The notes: generated by a model from the sequence alone, not told the origin. A DNA stretch of 64,000 bases from B69-G16 sp964501905 (GCA_964501905.1 CAZCTW010000001.1:206710-270709), one strand, 5' to 3'. Counted from the stretch's first letter, positions 1 through 8,394 are shown. A program made the numbers and translations.

Positions 1-33
1 GAATATATTGGAGATGGAAATAAACCGCGTGAC

Positions 34-495
34 ATGACCGAGAAAGAAAATATCCTTAGAGAATACCTAACCCCAGAAACGGTAAAAGTTAAAGTAAAAG
101 TGTCAGATTGGAAAGAAGCAGTAAAAGCAGCCGGCGAGTTGCTCTTGAAAACAGGCTCTATAGAGCCCCGCTACATAGATGCTATGATAAAATTCTGTGA
201 AGAGTACAACGCTTACATAGTAGTAGCGCCCGGAATAGCTCTAGCCCACGCGAGGCCTGAAAACGGAGTGAAGAAAATAGGCTTTAGCCTAATAACGCTA
301 GAAAAACCAGTTTACTTCGGACACCCTGAGAACGACCCGGTAGACATAGTTATAGCCTTCGGAGCCGTAGACAGCAGTTCTCATATAAAGATCCTAGCTC
401 AGCTGGCTAAACTGTTATCAAAGAGTGAAAGCGTAGAAAAAATAAGAAATGCTAAAAACGTTAAGGAACTGCTTGATGTTATATCGCAGTCTTAA
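34..495 (+). CDS. PTS EIIA component, ascorbate/mannitol-fructose superfamily (UlaC-like)
   Basis: This is a cytoplasmic phosphocarrier that would take phosphate from HPr and pass it to an EIIB domain. The active-site region around residues 66-76 reads PGIALAHARPE, with His72 as the phosphoacceptor, which is the PTS_EIIA_2 signature. At 153 residues it is a single-domain EIIA of normal length. The ATG lies 34 bases into the window, so its promoter and any upstream partner are mostly out of view. It is the only EIIA in the window and would have to serve the three EIIB proteins downstream. The subfamily is assigned by the ALAHARPE motif; the transported sugar cannot be read from it. Confidence 0.9.
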   Translation: MTEKENILREYLTPETVKVKVKVSDWKEAVKAAGELLLKTGSIEPRYIDAMIKFCEEYNAYIVVAPGIALAHARPENGVKKIGFSLITLEKPVYFGHPENDPVDIVIAFGAVDSSSHIKILAQLAKLLSKSESVEKIRNAKNVKELLDVISQS

Positions 496-610
496 CTCTG
501 TTAATCTCTTTCTGTTCTTCTTCTAAAGTAACTGTGAGACTCGCTTTGAGGGATAATTATAAGAAAACATCAACACCCCATTAGCCTCTAAGGAAAAGGC
601 TTTCGGAACA

Positions 611-1774
611 TTATTTAATCCCACCGTAGACAATTTCGCCTTTCATGATTACGCTTTTAACCTCTAACGTCTTACTGTCTAGAAGAACTATATCGGCTCT
701 AAATCCAGGTCTTAAAACTCCTCTATCTTTTAGTCCCAGAAGCTCAGCCGGGTTTTTAGTCATATATTTTAAAGCGTACCTCAGGGGTATTCCTACTTCG
801 AAGACTAAATTCCTTAATGCCTTATCTGAAGTCAGCGTACTCCCGGCTAGGCTTCCGGTTTCCTTAACTCTGCTAACTCCTTCCTTAACTATGATTTTTA
901 AACCTCCCAGCTCGTACTCGCCATCCGGCAGGCCTGTGGCGGAGATAGAATCAGTTATAGCTATAACTTTATCCGTGGGTTTACTCTTGCAGATTAAAGC
1001 CACTGTGCCCGAGTGCAAGTGTATAAGATCCCCTATAAACTCAACATAAACATCATCTCTCATGAGAGCGGCTATAGCTATGCCGGGCTCCCGGTGATGG
1101 AAAACCCGCATCCCATTAAAAATGTGAGTACACAGTCTTACTCCAGCGTCGAATGCTCTCATAGCCTCATCGAAGGTAGCGTTAGTATGAGCGGCTGAAG
1201 CTATGACCCCCATCCTATTAAGCTCTCTTATCACCGGGAGAGAACCGGGCAGTTCGGGAGCTAAAGCCATGACCCTCATTAATCCTCTAGAAGCCTTGTA
1301 GAGCTCCCTGACCTCATTTACGCTCGGATTTTTCAGATATTCTGGGTTTTGAGCCCCCGCCCTTTCCCTGTTTAAGTAGGGGCCTTCAAAGTATATGCCT
1401 GCTATCTCGGAGCCCTTCGCGGCGTCGAACGTTGCATTGTATATTATCTCGGCTATCTCCTTTAATTTATCCACGGGAAAAGATACCGTTGTGGGAAGGT
1501 AGGTAGTAACGCCGTGCTTTACCAGCATACTCGACAATTTTTCCAAATCCTTCTCGCTTTTAACATAGTTTACGTCTATTCCGCCGTACCCATGAGTATG
1601 CATGTCTATAAACCCAGGGACGGCTATGCATTCTCTACATTCGACGATTTCGGCTCCAATATTCCTTTCTCCTCCTGCTTTGATTTCCCTAATGAACTCT
1701 CCCTCAATTATTATTGAGGCGTTTTCCACGGCAACATCGGGGGTGAGCAAGACACCCACGTTTACTATTAACAC
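611..1774 (-). CDS. nagA: N-acetylglucosamine-6-phosphate deacetylase
   Basis: Amidohydrolase-fold enzyme that removes acetate from GlcNAc-6-phosphate to give glucosamine-6-phosphate. Visible motifs are H59-T-H61 (metal pair), E130 in YFEGPYLNRERAGAQ, H196, H217 in CTHIFNGM, H252 and the catalytic D275 in ITDSISATG. The 387-residue length is normal for the family. The start is a GTG with an AGGAGG ribosome binding site about seven bases upstream. It sits between EIIA and enzyme I, so a PTS-imported amino sugar is a plausible substrate source. No intact glucosamine-6-phosphate deaminase is present: the two SIS-type genes nearby (3975-4172 and 15555-17358) are broken. The 298 bases upstream hold no recognisable gene. 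Confidence 0.92.
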   Translation of the reverse strand: MLIVNVGVLLTPDVAVENASIIIEGEFIREIKAGGERNIGAEIVECRECIAVPGFIDMHTHGYGGIDVNYVKSEKDLEKLSSMLVKHGVTTYLPTTVSFPVDKLKEIAEIIYNATFDAAKGSEIAGIYFEGPYLNRERAGAQNPEYLKNPSVNEVRELYKASRGLMRVMALAPELPGSLPVIRELNRMGVIASAAHTNATFDEAMRAFDAGVRLCTHIFNGMRVFHHREPGIAIAALMRDDVYVEFIGDLIHLHSGTVALICKSKPTDKVIAITDSISATGLPDGEYELGGLKIIVKEGVSRVKETGSLAGSTLTSDKALRNLVFEVGIPLRYALKYMTKNPAELLGLKDRGVLRPGFRADIVLLDSKTLEVKSVIMKGEIVYGGIK

Positions 1775-2072
1775 CGTGCTCCCTCCTAAATTTCCCCATG
1801 TACTTGTTTAAGTGTTTAGGCTTATCAGGGTTTGCTTTGCGGCATAGCAGTGAACTAACAGCCGTGAAGTATGATCATGGAAATCGGTAGAATATTGTCC
1901 GGCTTGAAGGAGATATACTTACTTTCCGCGCCAGTCTCCCTGACCGAGTTTTATTAAAGTGAGAAATGCTGCCGCTAAAGCTCTCCTTTTTAGCCCTTCT
2001 AAAACTTCAGCAGTAGAGCTCGTTAAAAGCGACGTTCATAAACACTATTTCTAAAAAGAAAAACCGCCAAAT

Positions 2073-3788
2073 TTAGTATAAACCTAGTTTCTTTAAGAAG
2101 TCTTTAGACATTTTTCTTACATCGTCAGCGGTTTTCATTTTAAGAGCTTTTAACGCGATTTCCTTGGCTTCTCTATAGGTTAGCGACCTGATTACTCCCT
2201 TTACCCTGGGGACGAAGAGAGGGGCGACGCTAAATTCGTCTATTCTTAAGCCGACAAGTATAGGAATTGCTTCCATGTCGCTGGCTATTTCTCCACACAC
2301 GCCTACCCATTTGCCCTTGTCATGCGCTACTTTAACTACGTGGTCAATTAATCTCAAAATCGAAGGATGGAGATGGTCGAAAATGTAGGCTACGTGTTCA
2401 TTCGTCCTATCCACCGCCAGCGTGTACTGGGTTAGATCATTAGTGCCTATGCTAAAGAAATCTACGTAGTCCGCGAAGGCGTCCACCATTACAGCCGCAG
2501 ATGGAGTTTCGACCATAATCCCTATCTCGAACTTCCCCACTTTTACCCCTTCAGATTTCAGCTCTTCAACAGCTTCTTCTACAACTTTTCTAGCTTCTAA
2601 AACTTCCTCAATAAGCGACACCATAGGAAACATTATCTTAACATTCCCTCTCGAACTGTTTCGAAGGATGGCCTTTAGCTGGCACTTGAAGATGTCTCTA
2701 CGGCTGAGAGATAGTCTTATCCCCCTCAACCCTAAAAACGGGTTGAGCTCTCTAGGCAACTCGAGACAAGGTACTGGCTTGTCGCCCCCTATGTCTAATG
2801 TGCGTACTATAACGGGTTTATCCTCAACCCTAGCAATTATCTTTCTAAGTTCTTCCGCCATTTCCTCCTCGCTCGGGAACTTCTCAGCGCCCATTACTAG
2901 GAACTCTGTCCTCAGCAATCCCACTCCATCAGCTCCGTTCTCTATAGCTAGATAGATTTCCGAGGGCTCTCCTATGTTAGCTGCTACCTCAAATTCTACT
3001 CCATCTTTCGTTATAGCCGGTAGTTTGCCTATCTCTTCGAACTTCTCACGCTGTAGTAAATCCTTCTTCATCTTCTCATAATACTTTTTCAGAATTTCCT
3101 CCTCTGGATTCACCACGACGACGCCTTCATAGCCGTCGACTATCACGGCATCTCCATCTTTAATAAGACTTGTTAAGTTCTCGATACCTACTACAGCTGG
3201 CACGCCCATGGCTCTAGCGATTATAGAAACATGAGAAGTCACTCCGCCTAGTTCTGTGGCAAAACCCAGCACATAATCTCTCTTCATCCTAACGGTATCC
3301 GATGGTAGGAGCTCTCTAGCTATAACTATCGAGGGTTTTTCCAATTCGAGGCTCTTAGCTCTGCCTGATAGGTTTTCAATTATCTGGTTGCCCAAGTCCC
3401 TGATATCTTCGGCTCTAGCTTTCATATATTCGTCTTCCATAACCTCAAATATAGCGGCTATATCTCTAGTGGCTTTCATTACCGCCTCTTCAGCTGAGAG
3501 TGAGCGTTCTCTGATATATTTTAGGACTTTATCGGTGAAGGCGGGATCTTCTAAGATCATTATATGAGCATCAAAGATGGCGGCTTTATCCTCACCTATC
3601 TCCTTTAGAGTCCTCTCCTTTAATTCCCTAATTTGATCTTTAGTTTTCTCCAATGCATGTTTAAATCTGGAGATCTCGATTTCCGGGTCTACCCGACGCT
3701 TGGAGATCTCGATCTCGGCTTTCTTGTAAATAAATGCCTTCCCTATAGCTATGCCTGGAGAAGTCGGTATACCTCTTTTCTTAATCAA
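2073..3788 (-). CDS. ptsI: PTS enzyme I, phosphoenolpyruvate-protein phosphotransferase
   Basis: General energy-coupling enzyme that autophosphorylates from PEP and phosphorylates HPr. The phospho-histidine is His186 in GGVTSHVSIIARAMG, close to His189 of the E. coli enzyme. The C-terminal PEP-binding barrel carries LRTEFLVMG, the run DFFSIGTNDLTQY and the catalytic cysteine in GVCGEIASD. The 571-residue length is standard. Translation starts at TTG with GAGGTGGTG about seven bases upstream. This is the strongest evidence that the organism runs a real PTS. HPr lies about 0.7 kb away on the same strand, with a truncated SIS gene between them, so any former ptsHI operon is interrupted. Confidence 0.96.
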   Translation of the reverse strand: MIKKRGIPTSPGIAIGKAFIYKKAEIEISKRRVDPEIEISRFKHALEKTKDQIRELKERTLKEIGEDKAAIFDAHIMILEDPAFTDKVLKYIRERSLSAEEAVMKATRDIAAIFEVMEDEYMKARAEDIRDLGNQIIENLSGRAKSLELEKPSIVIARELLPSDTVRMKRDYVLGFATELGGVTSHVSIIARAMGVPAVVGIENLTSLIKDGDAVIVDGYEGVVVVNPEEEILKKYYEKMKKDLLQREKFEEIGKLPAITKDGVEFEVAANIGEPSEIYLAIENGADGVGLLRTEFLVMGAEKFPSEEEMAEELRKIIARVEDKPVIVRTLDIGGDKPVPCLELPRELNPFLGLRGIRLSLSRRDIFKCQLKAILRNSSRGNVKIMFPMVSLIEEVLEARKVVEEAVEELKSEGVKVGKFEIGIMVETPSAAVMVDAFADYVDFFSIGTNDLTQYTLAVDRTNEHVAYIFDHLHPSILRLIDHVVKVAHDKGKWVGVCGEIASDMEAIPILVGLRIDEFSVAPLFVPRVKGVIRSLTYREAKEIALKALKMKTADDVRKMSKDFLKKLGLY

Positions 3789-3974
3789 TTTTTACACCAC
3801 CTCTCCTATCACTTTAGCATTCAGGATTATTTAAACCTTTAAGCTTATTTATTTTTAGAATTTGATGTTATATTTGTTTTAAAAATAAAGTGGAATATTG
3901 AAATTTTACTAATTAACTGTTATTCTTTACGATCTAAAAATCAACCACATCAGAATTTTTGCATTCTTATGCAA

Positions 3975-4172
3975 TTAGCAATTTGATGAGGGATACTCCT
4001 TCATATCCGTAGAGCGCGCGCAATGGCCTGCGCCGAATATATAGATATAATTACCTTTTGCTAGAGATTCTAAGACTAATTCTGCGGCTTTCTCCATATT
4101 TCCGCTCTGATTAGAGATTACTTTTTCTATTAGCTTAAATATTATTTCTTTATATTTCGCAAGAGAATTCAT
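3975..4172 (-). pseudogene. Truncated SIS-domain sugar isomerase (UPF0309-like), N-terminal stub
   Basis: The 65 codons match only the amino end of a sugar-isomerase (SIS) domain protein. A helical lead-in is followed by IYIFGAGHCAR, the first strand and phosphate-binding turn of the SIS fold. The rest of the domain is missing and the last ~15 codons look like non-homologous sequence. The ATG keeps a good GGAGATGAT binding site, so the stub may still be translated. Families of this type act on amino-sugar or other phosphosugars, which fits the neighbouring nagA and ptsI. I infer a deletion that removed about three quarters of the gene. Confidence 0.7.
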
Positions 4173-4190
4173 ATATCATCTCCATGATAT
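4173..4190. repeat. Perfect inverted repeat in the leader of the SIS stub
   Basis: ATATCAT and ATGATAT form 7-bp arms around a 4-base CTCC loop, directly abutting the start codon and covering the ribosome binding site. It could be an operator or a hairpin limiting translation. The sequence alone does not distinguish these. The rest of 4191-4465 is AT-rich with no gene seen. Confidence 0.4.
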
Positions 4191-4465
4191 CTAAAATAAT
4201 GGAGTATAAATATCTTCTTAGTTACGTGTATTAAATTAACTTTTTCAAAATATTATCCAGCGAAAAGCTACTGAACTAGCTTTAGCACTTTAGTAGTCAA
4301 GAACATAAATATCGAGGAAAGAGAATAACCTCTTTAAACGACAAACTCGTAATGTTTTAGGGATTTCATAATCACTAAAGATACTGAAGCTTTTATAACA
4401 TATAATATAATAATAATAATTATGTATAGTAAAATAGCACATAGAAAAGTAAATCAGCACATTTA

Positions 4466-4732
4466 TTATTCTTCTTCTCTAAATTTTTCTAGTAAATCAA
4501 GGAGTTCTTTAATAGCATCACTTTCGTCTGGACCATCTGCTTGAATTATTATTTCATCTCCGTAATCTGCGCCTAACGCTAAAATTTCTAATATACTCTT
4601 AGCATTGGCGGATTGCTCATTTTTTATAACTGTAATATTGGATTTGAATTTTTTAGCCGTTTGAACAAATAAAGCAGCCGGCCTTGCATGTAGCCCAACT
4701 TTATTAAGCAATTTTACTTTTACCGTGATCAT
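4466..4732 (-). CDS. ptsH: Phosphocarrier protein HPr
   Basis: Small phosphocarrier between enzyme I and EIIA. I take the ATG at 4732 rather than the upstream in-frame GTG at 4741, because AAGGTG then sits six bases before the start and the active histidine becomes residue 15, exactly the family position. The site reads KVGLHARPAALFVQ (His15, Arg17). Residue 46 is serine in NAKSILEILALGADYG, the position used for regulatory phosphorylation in Gram-positive bacteria. The protein has 88 residues, normal for HPr. It is divergent from the EIIB-DeoC-DeoC genes; the shared intergenic region carries a motif repeated at two other PTS promoters. No HPr kinase gene is visible. Confidence 0.94.
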   Translation of the reverse strand: MITVKVKLLNKVGLHARPAALFVQTAKKFKSNITVIKNEQSANAKSILEILALGADYGDEIIIQADGPDESDAIKELLDLLEKFREEE

Positions 4733-4769
4733 GGAGGACACCTTGGGATATCGATGTTCTAGTACCTCA

Positions 4770-4815
4770 TTTTGATGCCATACCTATTTCAAAGAGGATG
4801 CTAATTAATATTTGG
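4770..4815. promoter_or_regulatory. Conserved PTS intergenic motif, copy 1 (ptsH / EIIB divergent region)
   Basis: The block runs TTTTGATGCCATACC (4770-4784), then AGGAT at 4795-4799, then AATTAATATTTGG ending at 4815. The same order of elements recurs at 9521-9565 and 11982-12024, each time between divergent genes including a PTS component. Here CCTATTTCAAAGAGG also forms an imperfect palindrome. TTAATATTT may double as the TATA box for the rightward EIIB gene, placing the transcript start close to the ATG at 4839. I infer a binding site for a common regulator. Confidence 0.55.
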
Positions 4816-4838
4816 TTTTAGTGGATTCGGTGAAATCT

Positions 4839-5134
4839 ATGGTTCAAAGACTAAAAATAGTCACTATTTGTGGCTACGGAGTAGGATCTAGTGTAATGTT
4901 AAAAGTAAATCTTGAGGAAATACTTAAACGATATGGATTAAAGGCCGAGATAGTTCCTGCAGACGTAATAACGGCTTATGGAGAGAAATGTTACATAGTC
5001 ATCACTCAGCGAGTATTTAAACATGCGCTAAAAGGCGCCACTTACAAGGAAGTCATCTTTCTGAATAACCTAGCGAGCAAAAAGAGCTTGAAGAAAAACC
5101 AATTCCAGTTCTCAAAAAGATGGGCTATATTTAG
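4839..5134 (+). pseudogene. PTS EIIB component (ascorbate type), copy 1, one-base frameshift near the C-terminus
   Basis: EIIB proteins carry the phospho-cysteine that phosphorylates the sugar during transport. The start is ATG 4839, with GGTGA five bases upstream, giving Cys11 in IVTICGYGVGSS. Residues align with the copy at 8086 until NNLASKK, where the reading frame breaks at an A5 run (5079-5083). Moving one frame from there gives ELEEKPIPVLKKMGYI and a stop at 5132-5134, matching ELEEKLIPVLKEMGYLE of the paralogue. In the uncorrected frame the protein runs on to 5258 with an unrelated tail. The active-site half is intact, so the product may be partly functional. One missing A, a sequencing error or slippage are all possible. 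Confidence 0.75.
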
Positions 5135-5291
5135 AAATTCAAAATTTAAAAATATTTTATTTAAAAATAAGAAAAGTGTCATTTTTATTAGAAAATTAAT
5201 AGTCACTACCGGAACCTTTGTGAAAAGAGAGAAATTTCTTCCGCGAAATCTTTATTAAATTCATAAATCATATTCTCACTCCGGTGAGAAG

Positions 5292-5990
5292 GTGTTAACA
5301 AAAGATTTTTTCCTCAAGAAATTTGATACATCAATCATTGAACCCAATGTACCAGATGAGGAAGTCATAGCCTTCATTAAGGAGTGCATGAAGTATTCGG
5401 AGTACTTAGCAGGAATAGCCTTCAACCTACACCAGCTGCCTCTAGCAGTAAAACTTCTAAAGGACACAGACATCGATGTGGTCGGCATCGTCGCTTACCC
5501 ACTCGGCTCTCTACCTACGGAAGTTAAAGTTAAGCAAGCAAAGTGGGCCGTGAAAAATGGCGCAAAGCAAATCGATATGTGCATGGAACTTGGAGCCTTT
5601 AAATCCGGAAAATACGAAGCAGTTGAAAGAGATATAGAAGCGGTAGTGGCAGCAGTCGATGGAAAAGTGCACAATGTCTCGGTAATACCATTTCTAGCCT
5701 TTCTAACTGAAGAAGAGAAAATAACAGCGGTGGAAATAATTAAAAACGCTGGTGCTACGATGGTAAAAACCAACCCCAGGTTATTGGGTTTAGTAACTCC
5801 TGTTGAAGATGTAAAATTGATAAGAGAGAAATTCGGGACTTCAATAAAGATTATAGCTTCTGCGGGAGTGCGCACTCTAGAGAAAGCTATCGAAATGTTA
5901 GAAGCGGGGGCGGATAGAATAGCTATAAGTACTCCCTTCCAGATGTTTTCAAGTTTAAATAAATTGTTAGGGGAAGGTGAGACTAAATGA
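5292..5990 (+). CDS. DeoC/deoxyribose-phosphate aldolase family protein lacking the second active-site lysine
   Basis: A (beta/alpha)8 class I aldolase of the DeoC family, 232 residues. Asp95 (QIDMCME) and the Schiff-base Lys159 (MVKTNPRL) are conserved. The second lysine of DERA, in the motif KxAGGVRT, is replaced: here the segment is IIASAGVRT with Ile188 at that place. The enzyme may therefore act on another substrate or be a non-catalytic partner. It starts at GTG 5292 with GGTGA close upstream and overlaps the next gene by four bases (ATGA). The order EIIB, DeoC-like, DeoC suggests that the aldolases cleave the phosphorylated product of this PTS. A former role in deoxyribose-5-phosphate breakdown is equally possible. 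Confidence 0.82.
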   Translation: MLTKDFFLKKFDTSIIEPNVPDEEVIAFIKECMKYSEYLAGIAFNLHQLPLAVKLLKDTDIDVVGIVAYPLGSLPTEVKVKQAKWAVKNGAKQIDMCMELGAFKSGKYEAVERDIEAVVAAVDGKVHNVSVIPFLAFLTEEEKITAVEIIKNAGATMVKTNPRLLGLVTPVEDVKLIREKFGTSIKIIASAGVRTLEKAIEMLEAGADRIAISTPFQMFSSLNKLLGEGETK

Positions 5991-6688
5991 TCAAGATTAC
6001 TGAGAAAGAATTAGTAAAGTTTATAGATCAGACGAATCTCAAACCTCAAGCAACTGAGGAAGAAATGAGAAAATTCCTTGAAGAGGCTAAGAAATACGAT
6101 TTTTGTGGAGTAGCGATAATGCCAGCTTGGGCTCCACTGGCTTCAAAAATCCTTAAAGGAAGCGATGTAAAAATAGTAGTAGCTATAGGATTTCCTCTTG
6201 GAACTATTCCGACAGAGCTGAAAGTCGAGGAGGTAAAGTGGGTTCTCGAAAACTCTTCAAATTGCGAAATAGACATGGTTATGAATATCCCGCTTCTTAA
6301 GTCAGGAAAATATGTTGCTGTTAGAAAGGATATCGAGGCTGTAGTGAAAGCAGCTGAGGGAGTGCCCGTAAAAGTAATAATAGAAGTACCTCTTCTCACG
6401 AAGGATGAAATCGTCATAGCAAGCTTAATTTCAGAACTCGCTGGAGCTCAATACGTCAAAACTTCGACAGGATTTAAAGGCTTTAAAGGATGGAGGCCTA
6501 CAACTGCGGAAGACGTCAGATTTATCAAAAGCGTAGTCGGCGATAAGATGAAAGTTAAAGCGGCAGGAGGAATAAGGACATTAAGCCAAGCATTAGAGAT
6601 AATTGAGGCAGGAGCGAGCAGGATAGGAACTAGCTCAGGTGTACAAATCGTCGAAGATTATAGAAGGCTTTCAAAACTATTCCCATAA
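5987..6688 (+). CDS. deoC: Deoxyribose-phosphate aldolase (DeoC)
   Basis: Class I aldolase that interconverts 2-deoxyribose-5-phosphate with acetaldehyde and glyceraldehyde-3-phosphate, 233 residues. All three hallmark sites are present: Asp96 in CEIDMVMN, Schiff-base Lys158 in YVKTSTGF and Lys191 in VKAAGGIRT. The gene overlaps the preceding DeoC-like gene by four bases, so the two are almost certainly co-translated. A T-rich stretch follows the stop and could be a terminator. The contrast with the lysine-deficient partner suggests either a heteromeric enzyme or two steps on related substrates. The fold and residues are seen directly; the in vivo substrate is inferred. Confidence 0.9.
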   Translation: MIKITEKELVKFIDQTNLKPQATEEEMRKFLEEAKKYDFCGVAIMPAWAPLASKILKGSDVKIVVAIGFPLGTIPTELKVEEVKWVLENSSNCEIDMVMNIPLLKSGKYVAVRKDIEAVVKAAEGVPVKVIIEVPLLTKDEIVIASLISELAGAQYVKTSTGFKGFKGWRPTTAEDVRFIKSVVGDKMKVKAAGGIRTLSQALEIIEAGASRIGTSSGVQIVEDYRRLSKLFP

Positions 6689-6738
6689 ACTTCTCACTAC
6701 AAATTTTATTTATTTTATATTTCATAAGTTAGAAACCC

Positions 6739-7565
6739 ATGAGAGCCAGATGTATAGGATGCATTATAAATATCCGCTTAAAAGATATTGGGAAAATTAC
6801 TGACAACGAAATTGAGCAGCAAAAATACGCGATTATGTTGTTAGAAAAATGTTACATTGGGTGATATTAGCAAATTCTTATAGTATAGATTTCTACACTA
6901 CAACTAGAATCTAGATTTCGTGACAACGCTGTATCAGCAGGGAAGATTAACAAAGGCCGATACTGGGGGGCTTGAGCTAAATCGCAATTATGAAAGCTAC
7001 CTTAAGATCTTTGAAAAGATAGTAAACAGAGAAGGATTGGAGATATATTAACTGAAGGTTGGATGAAGCTTAAACAAAATTTGGCATAGATCCTTAAGAA
7101 TACTGGTATGCTGGCATATGCAAAGGCGTCGATTTCATATATGATGCAAGGCCTTCCACATTCCACCCATTGATGATGTCATTCTTCACCAGACCTAGAC
7201 CTCCCCATGGAGGTTCACATACTATTACCAATACGCTGGGCAGAACACTCGAAGAAATTAAGGAAAATACCAAGAAAATGGGAATACCTAAAGATGCCCT
7301 GGAGAGAATATTTACCCCTGCACCCCACTATGGCAGATTTAATGTCGGCAGATATGCTAAGTATATGGAGGACTGGATGAGAGTGAAAATCTCCGTTAGA
7401 GTATGCTCAATGTGCACAATGTTCGGATTAATAAACGGCGAAGATGTAGCAGAAGCTTACTCGGCGGCAACAGGTTATGAAGTAACGGCAATTGGGTTCA
7501 ACAACGCACGTAGTAGTGATCGGTGGAGGTATGGCCCATATAAAAAGAAATATCCGGATCCCTAA
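6739..7565 (+). pseudogene. Remnant of an aldehyde:ferredoxin oxidoreductase family gene
   Basis: Several frames, read in order, give pieces of the C-terminal two thirds of a tungsten-type AOR. A cysteine segment ARCIGCIINI lies near 6742. A piece ending NREGL is followed after a shift by GDILTEGWMKLKQ (~7030-7075). Then comes CKGVDFIYDARPSTFHP (~7121-7170), and an open stretch from 7170 contains RPPHGGSHTI and later EDVAEAYSAATGYEVT. These correspond to the AOR segments REGLGDLLAEG, KGLE..DPR, the ...GACH region and LLSAATGWELT. At least three frame changes and stops interrupt them, and the N-terminal domain is missing. Intact AORs oxidise aldehydes to acids with ferredoxin. The family call rests on motif order only. 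Confidence 0.65.
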
Positions 7566-7884
7566 ATTATACAATATTCAATATCCTAGGGACGTATGTT
7601 CTATCGAACGCCAATACTCTAGAGGATTTTGAAGGGAGAGATATCAAAATAATTGAGAAGGTAAATCAAGGTAATTATCTGAGAGTAATAATAGTTGATG
7701 ACAGAATTAGGGGGTACAAATCATAGGTAGGAATATCGAAGAAGAGAAGCTAGGATTACTTCTTAACGCTATAAGAAAACATGTAGAGGTTAGCGCGATA
7801 AAAACCGTATCGAGCAAGGGCAAAGCCCTCCAAAAAATTCGTCAACCAAATGTTCTACTTAATTATCTAGTCGACAACTTTTAA
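7566..7884 (+). pseudogene. C-terminal fragment of a pyridine-nucleotide disulfide oxidoreductase family flavoprotein
   Basis: Directly after the AOR remnant, one frame reads FNILGTYVLSNANTLEDFEG and then IIEKVNQGNYLRVIIVDD. After one frame change near 7711 it continues GVQIIGRNIEEEKLGLLLNA. This resembles the C-terminal domain of NADH-dependent flavoproteins such as nitrite or rubredoxin reductases, where the pattern L-x-G-x-x-x-I/V-G is followed by a helix. The gene has no FAD or NAD Rossmann part and no start. It may once have served with the AOR. From 7885 to 8085 I see only AT-rich intergenic sequence. Confidence 0.5.
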
Positions 7885-8085
7885 TTTAATCCCTATTGAT
7901 CATTTTTCTATTAATATTCCCTTATTTTTAAACGGAATTAGCTAAGTCATTTGTTCTATGCCTTACTAGCATATTAAAAATAAGGGTTCTCATCTAATTC
8001 TTAAACTCCTAGAATTAGTGCCCCAAATATGCAAGTAATAAAACTTTTATTCTCCTTTTATCTAAGGGAATCATGAGTGAAAAAA

Positions 8086-8394
8086 ATGAGTGCCAGAAGG
8101 AAATTTGTTAAAATAATGACTGTTTGTGGCGCCGGGGTAGGCTCTAGCGTAATGCTAAGGGCTAATATACTCGATTTGTTGAGAAAATACGGTATTAAGG
8201 GAGACGTTATAACAGCCGATCCCGTGACTTGCAAAGGACAAAAAGCCGATATTATAATCACTCAAGAAATATTCGCGGCGACTATAAGGGGGACTACGGA
8301 TGCGAGAATAATCCTTCTAAGAAATCTAGTCAGCATGAAGGAACTTGAAGAAAAGCTCATACCGGTCCTTAAAGAAATGGGGTACCTTGAGTAA
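8086..8394 (+). CDS. PTS EIIB component (ascorbate type), copy 2
   Basis: Intact 102-residue EIIB with its phospho-acceptor Cys14 in MTVCGAGVGSSVMLR, the P-loop-like signature of the SgaB/UlaB group. The ATG at 8086 is preferred over GTG 8077 because a GAGTGA element lies five bases before it. An ATG at 8073 is out of frame. It shares clear paralogy with the frameshifted copy at 4839, including the C-terminal ELEEK..PVLK.MGY. Lying about 1.2 kb before the EIIC gene on the same strand, but separated by a minus-strand oxidoreductase gene, it is the best candidate partner for that EIIC. Confidence 0.92.
   Translation: MSARRKFVKIMTVCGAGVGSSVMLRANILDLLRKYGIKGDVITADPVTCKGQKADIIITQEIFAATIRGTTDARIILLRNLVSMKELEEKLIPVLKEMGYLE

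Noticed and set aside
645..1049. Plus-strand ORF opposite nagA
   Set aside because: Antisense to clear NagA motifs (metal His and Asp residues); no family resemblance.
3811..3840. AGGATTATTTAAA upstream of ptsI as a fourth copy of the PTS motif
   Set aside because: The ATACC half is missing and the spacing does not fit; it is probably only AT-rich promoter sequence.
5077..5090. Programmed -1 frameshift in EIIB copy 1
   Set aside because: The slippery heptamer would need A AAA AAG, but the base before AAA AAG is C, and no downstream pseudoknot is evident. A single lost base is simpler, so slippage is kept only as an alternative.
5495..5875. Minus-strand ORF inside the first DeoC gene
   Set aside because: Antisense shadow; the sense frame has conserved Asp95 and Lys159.
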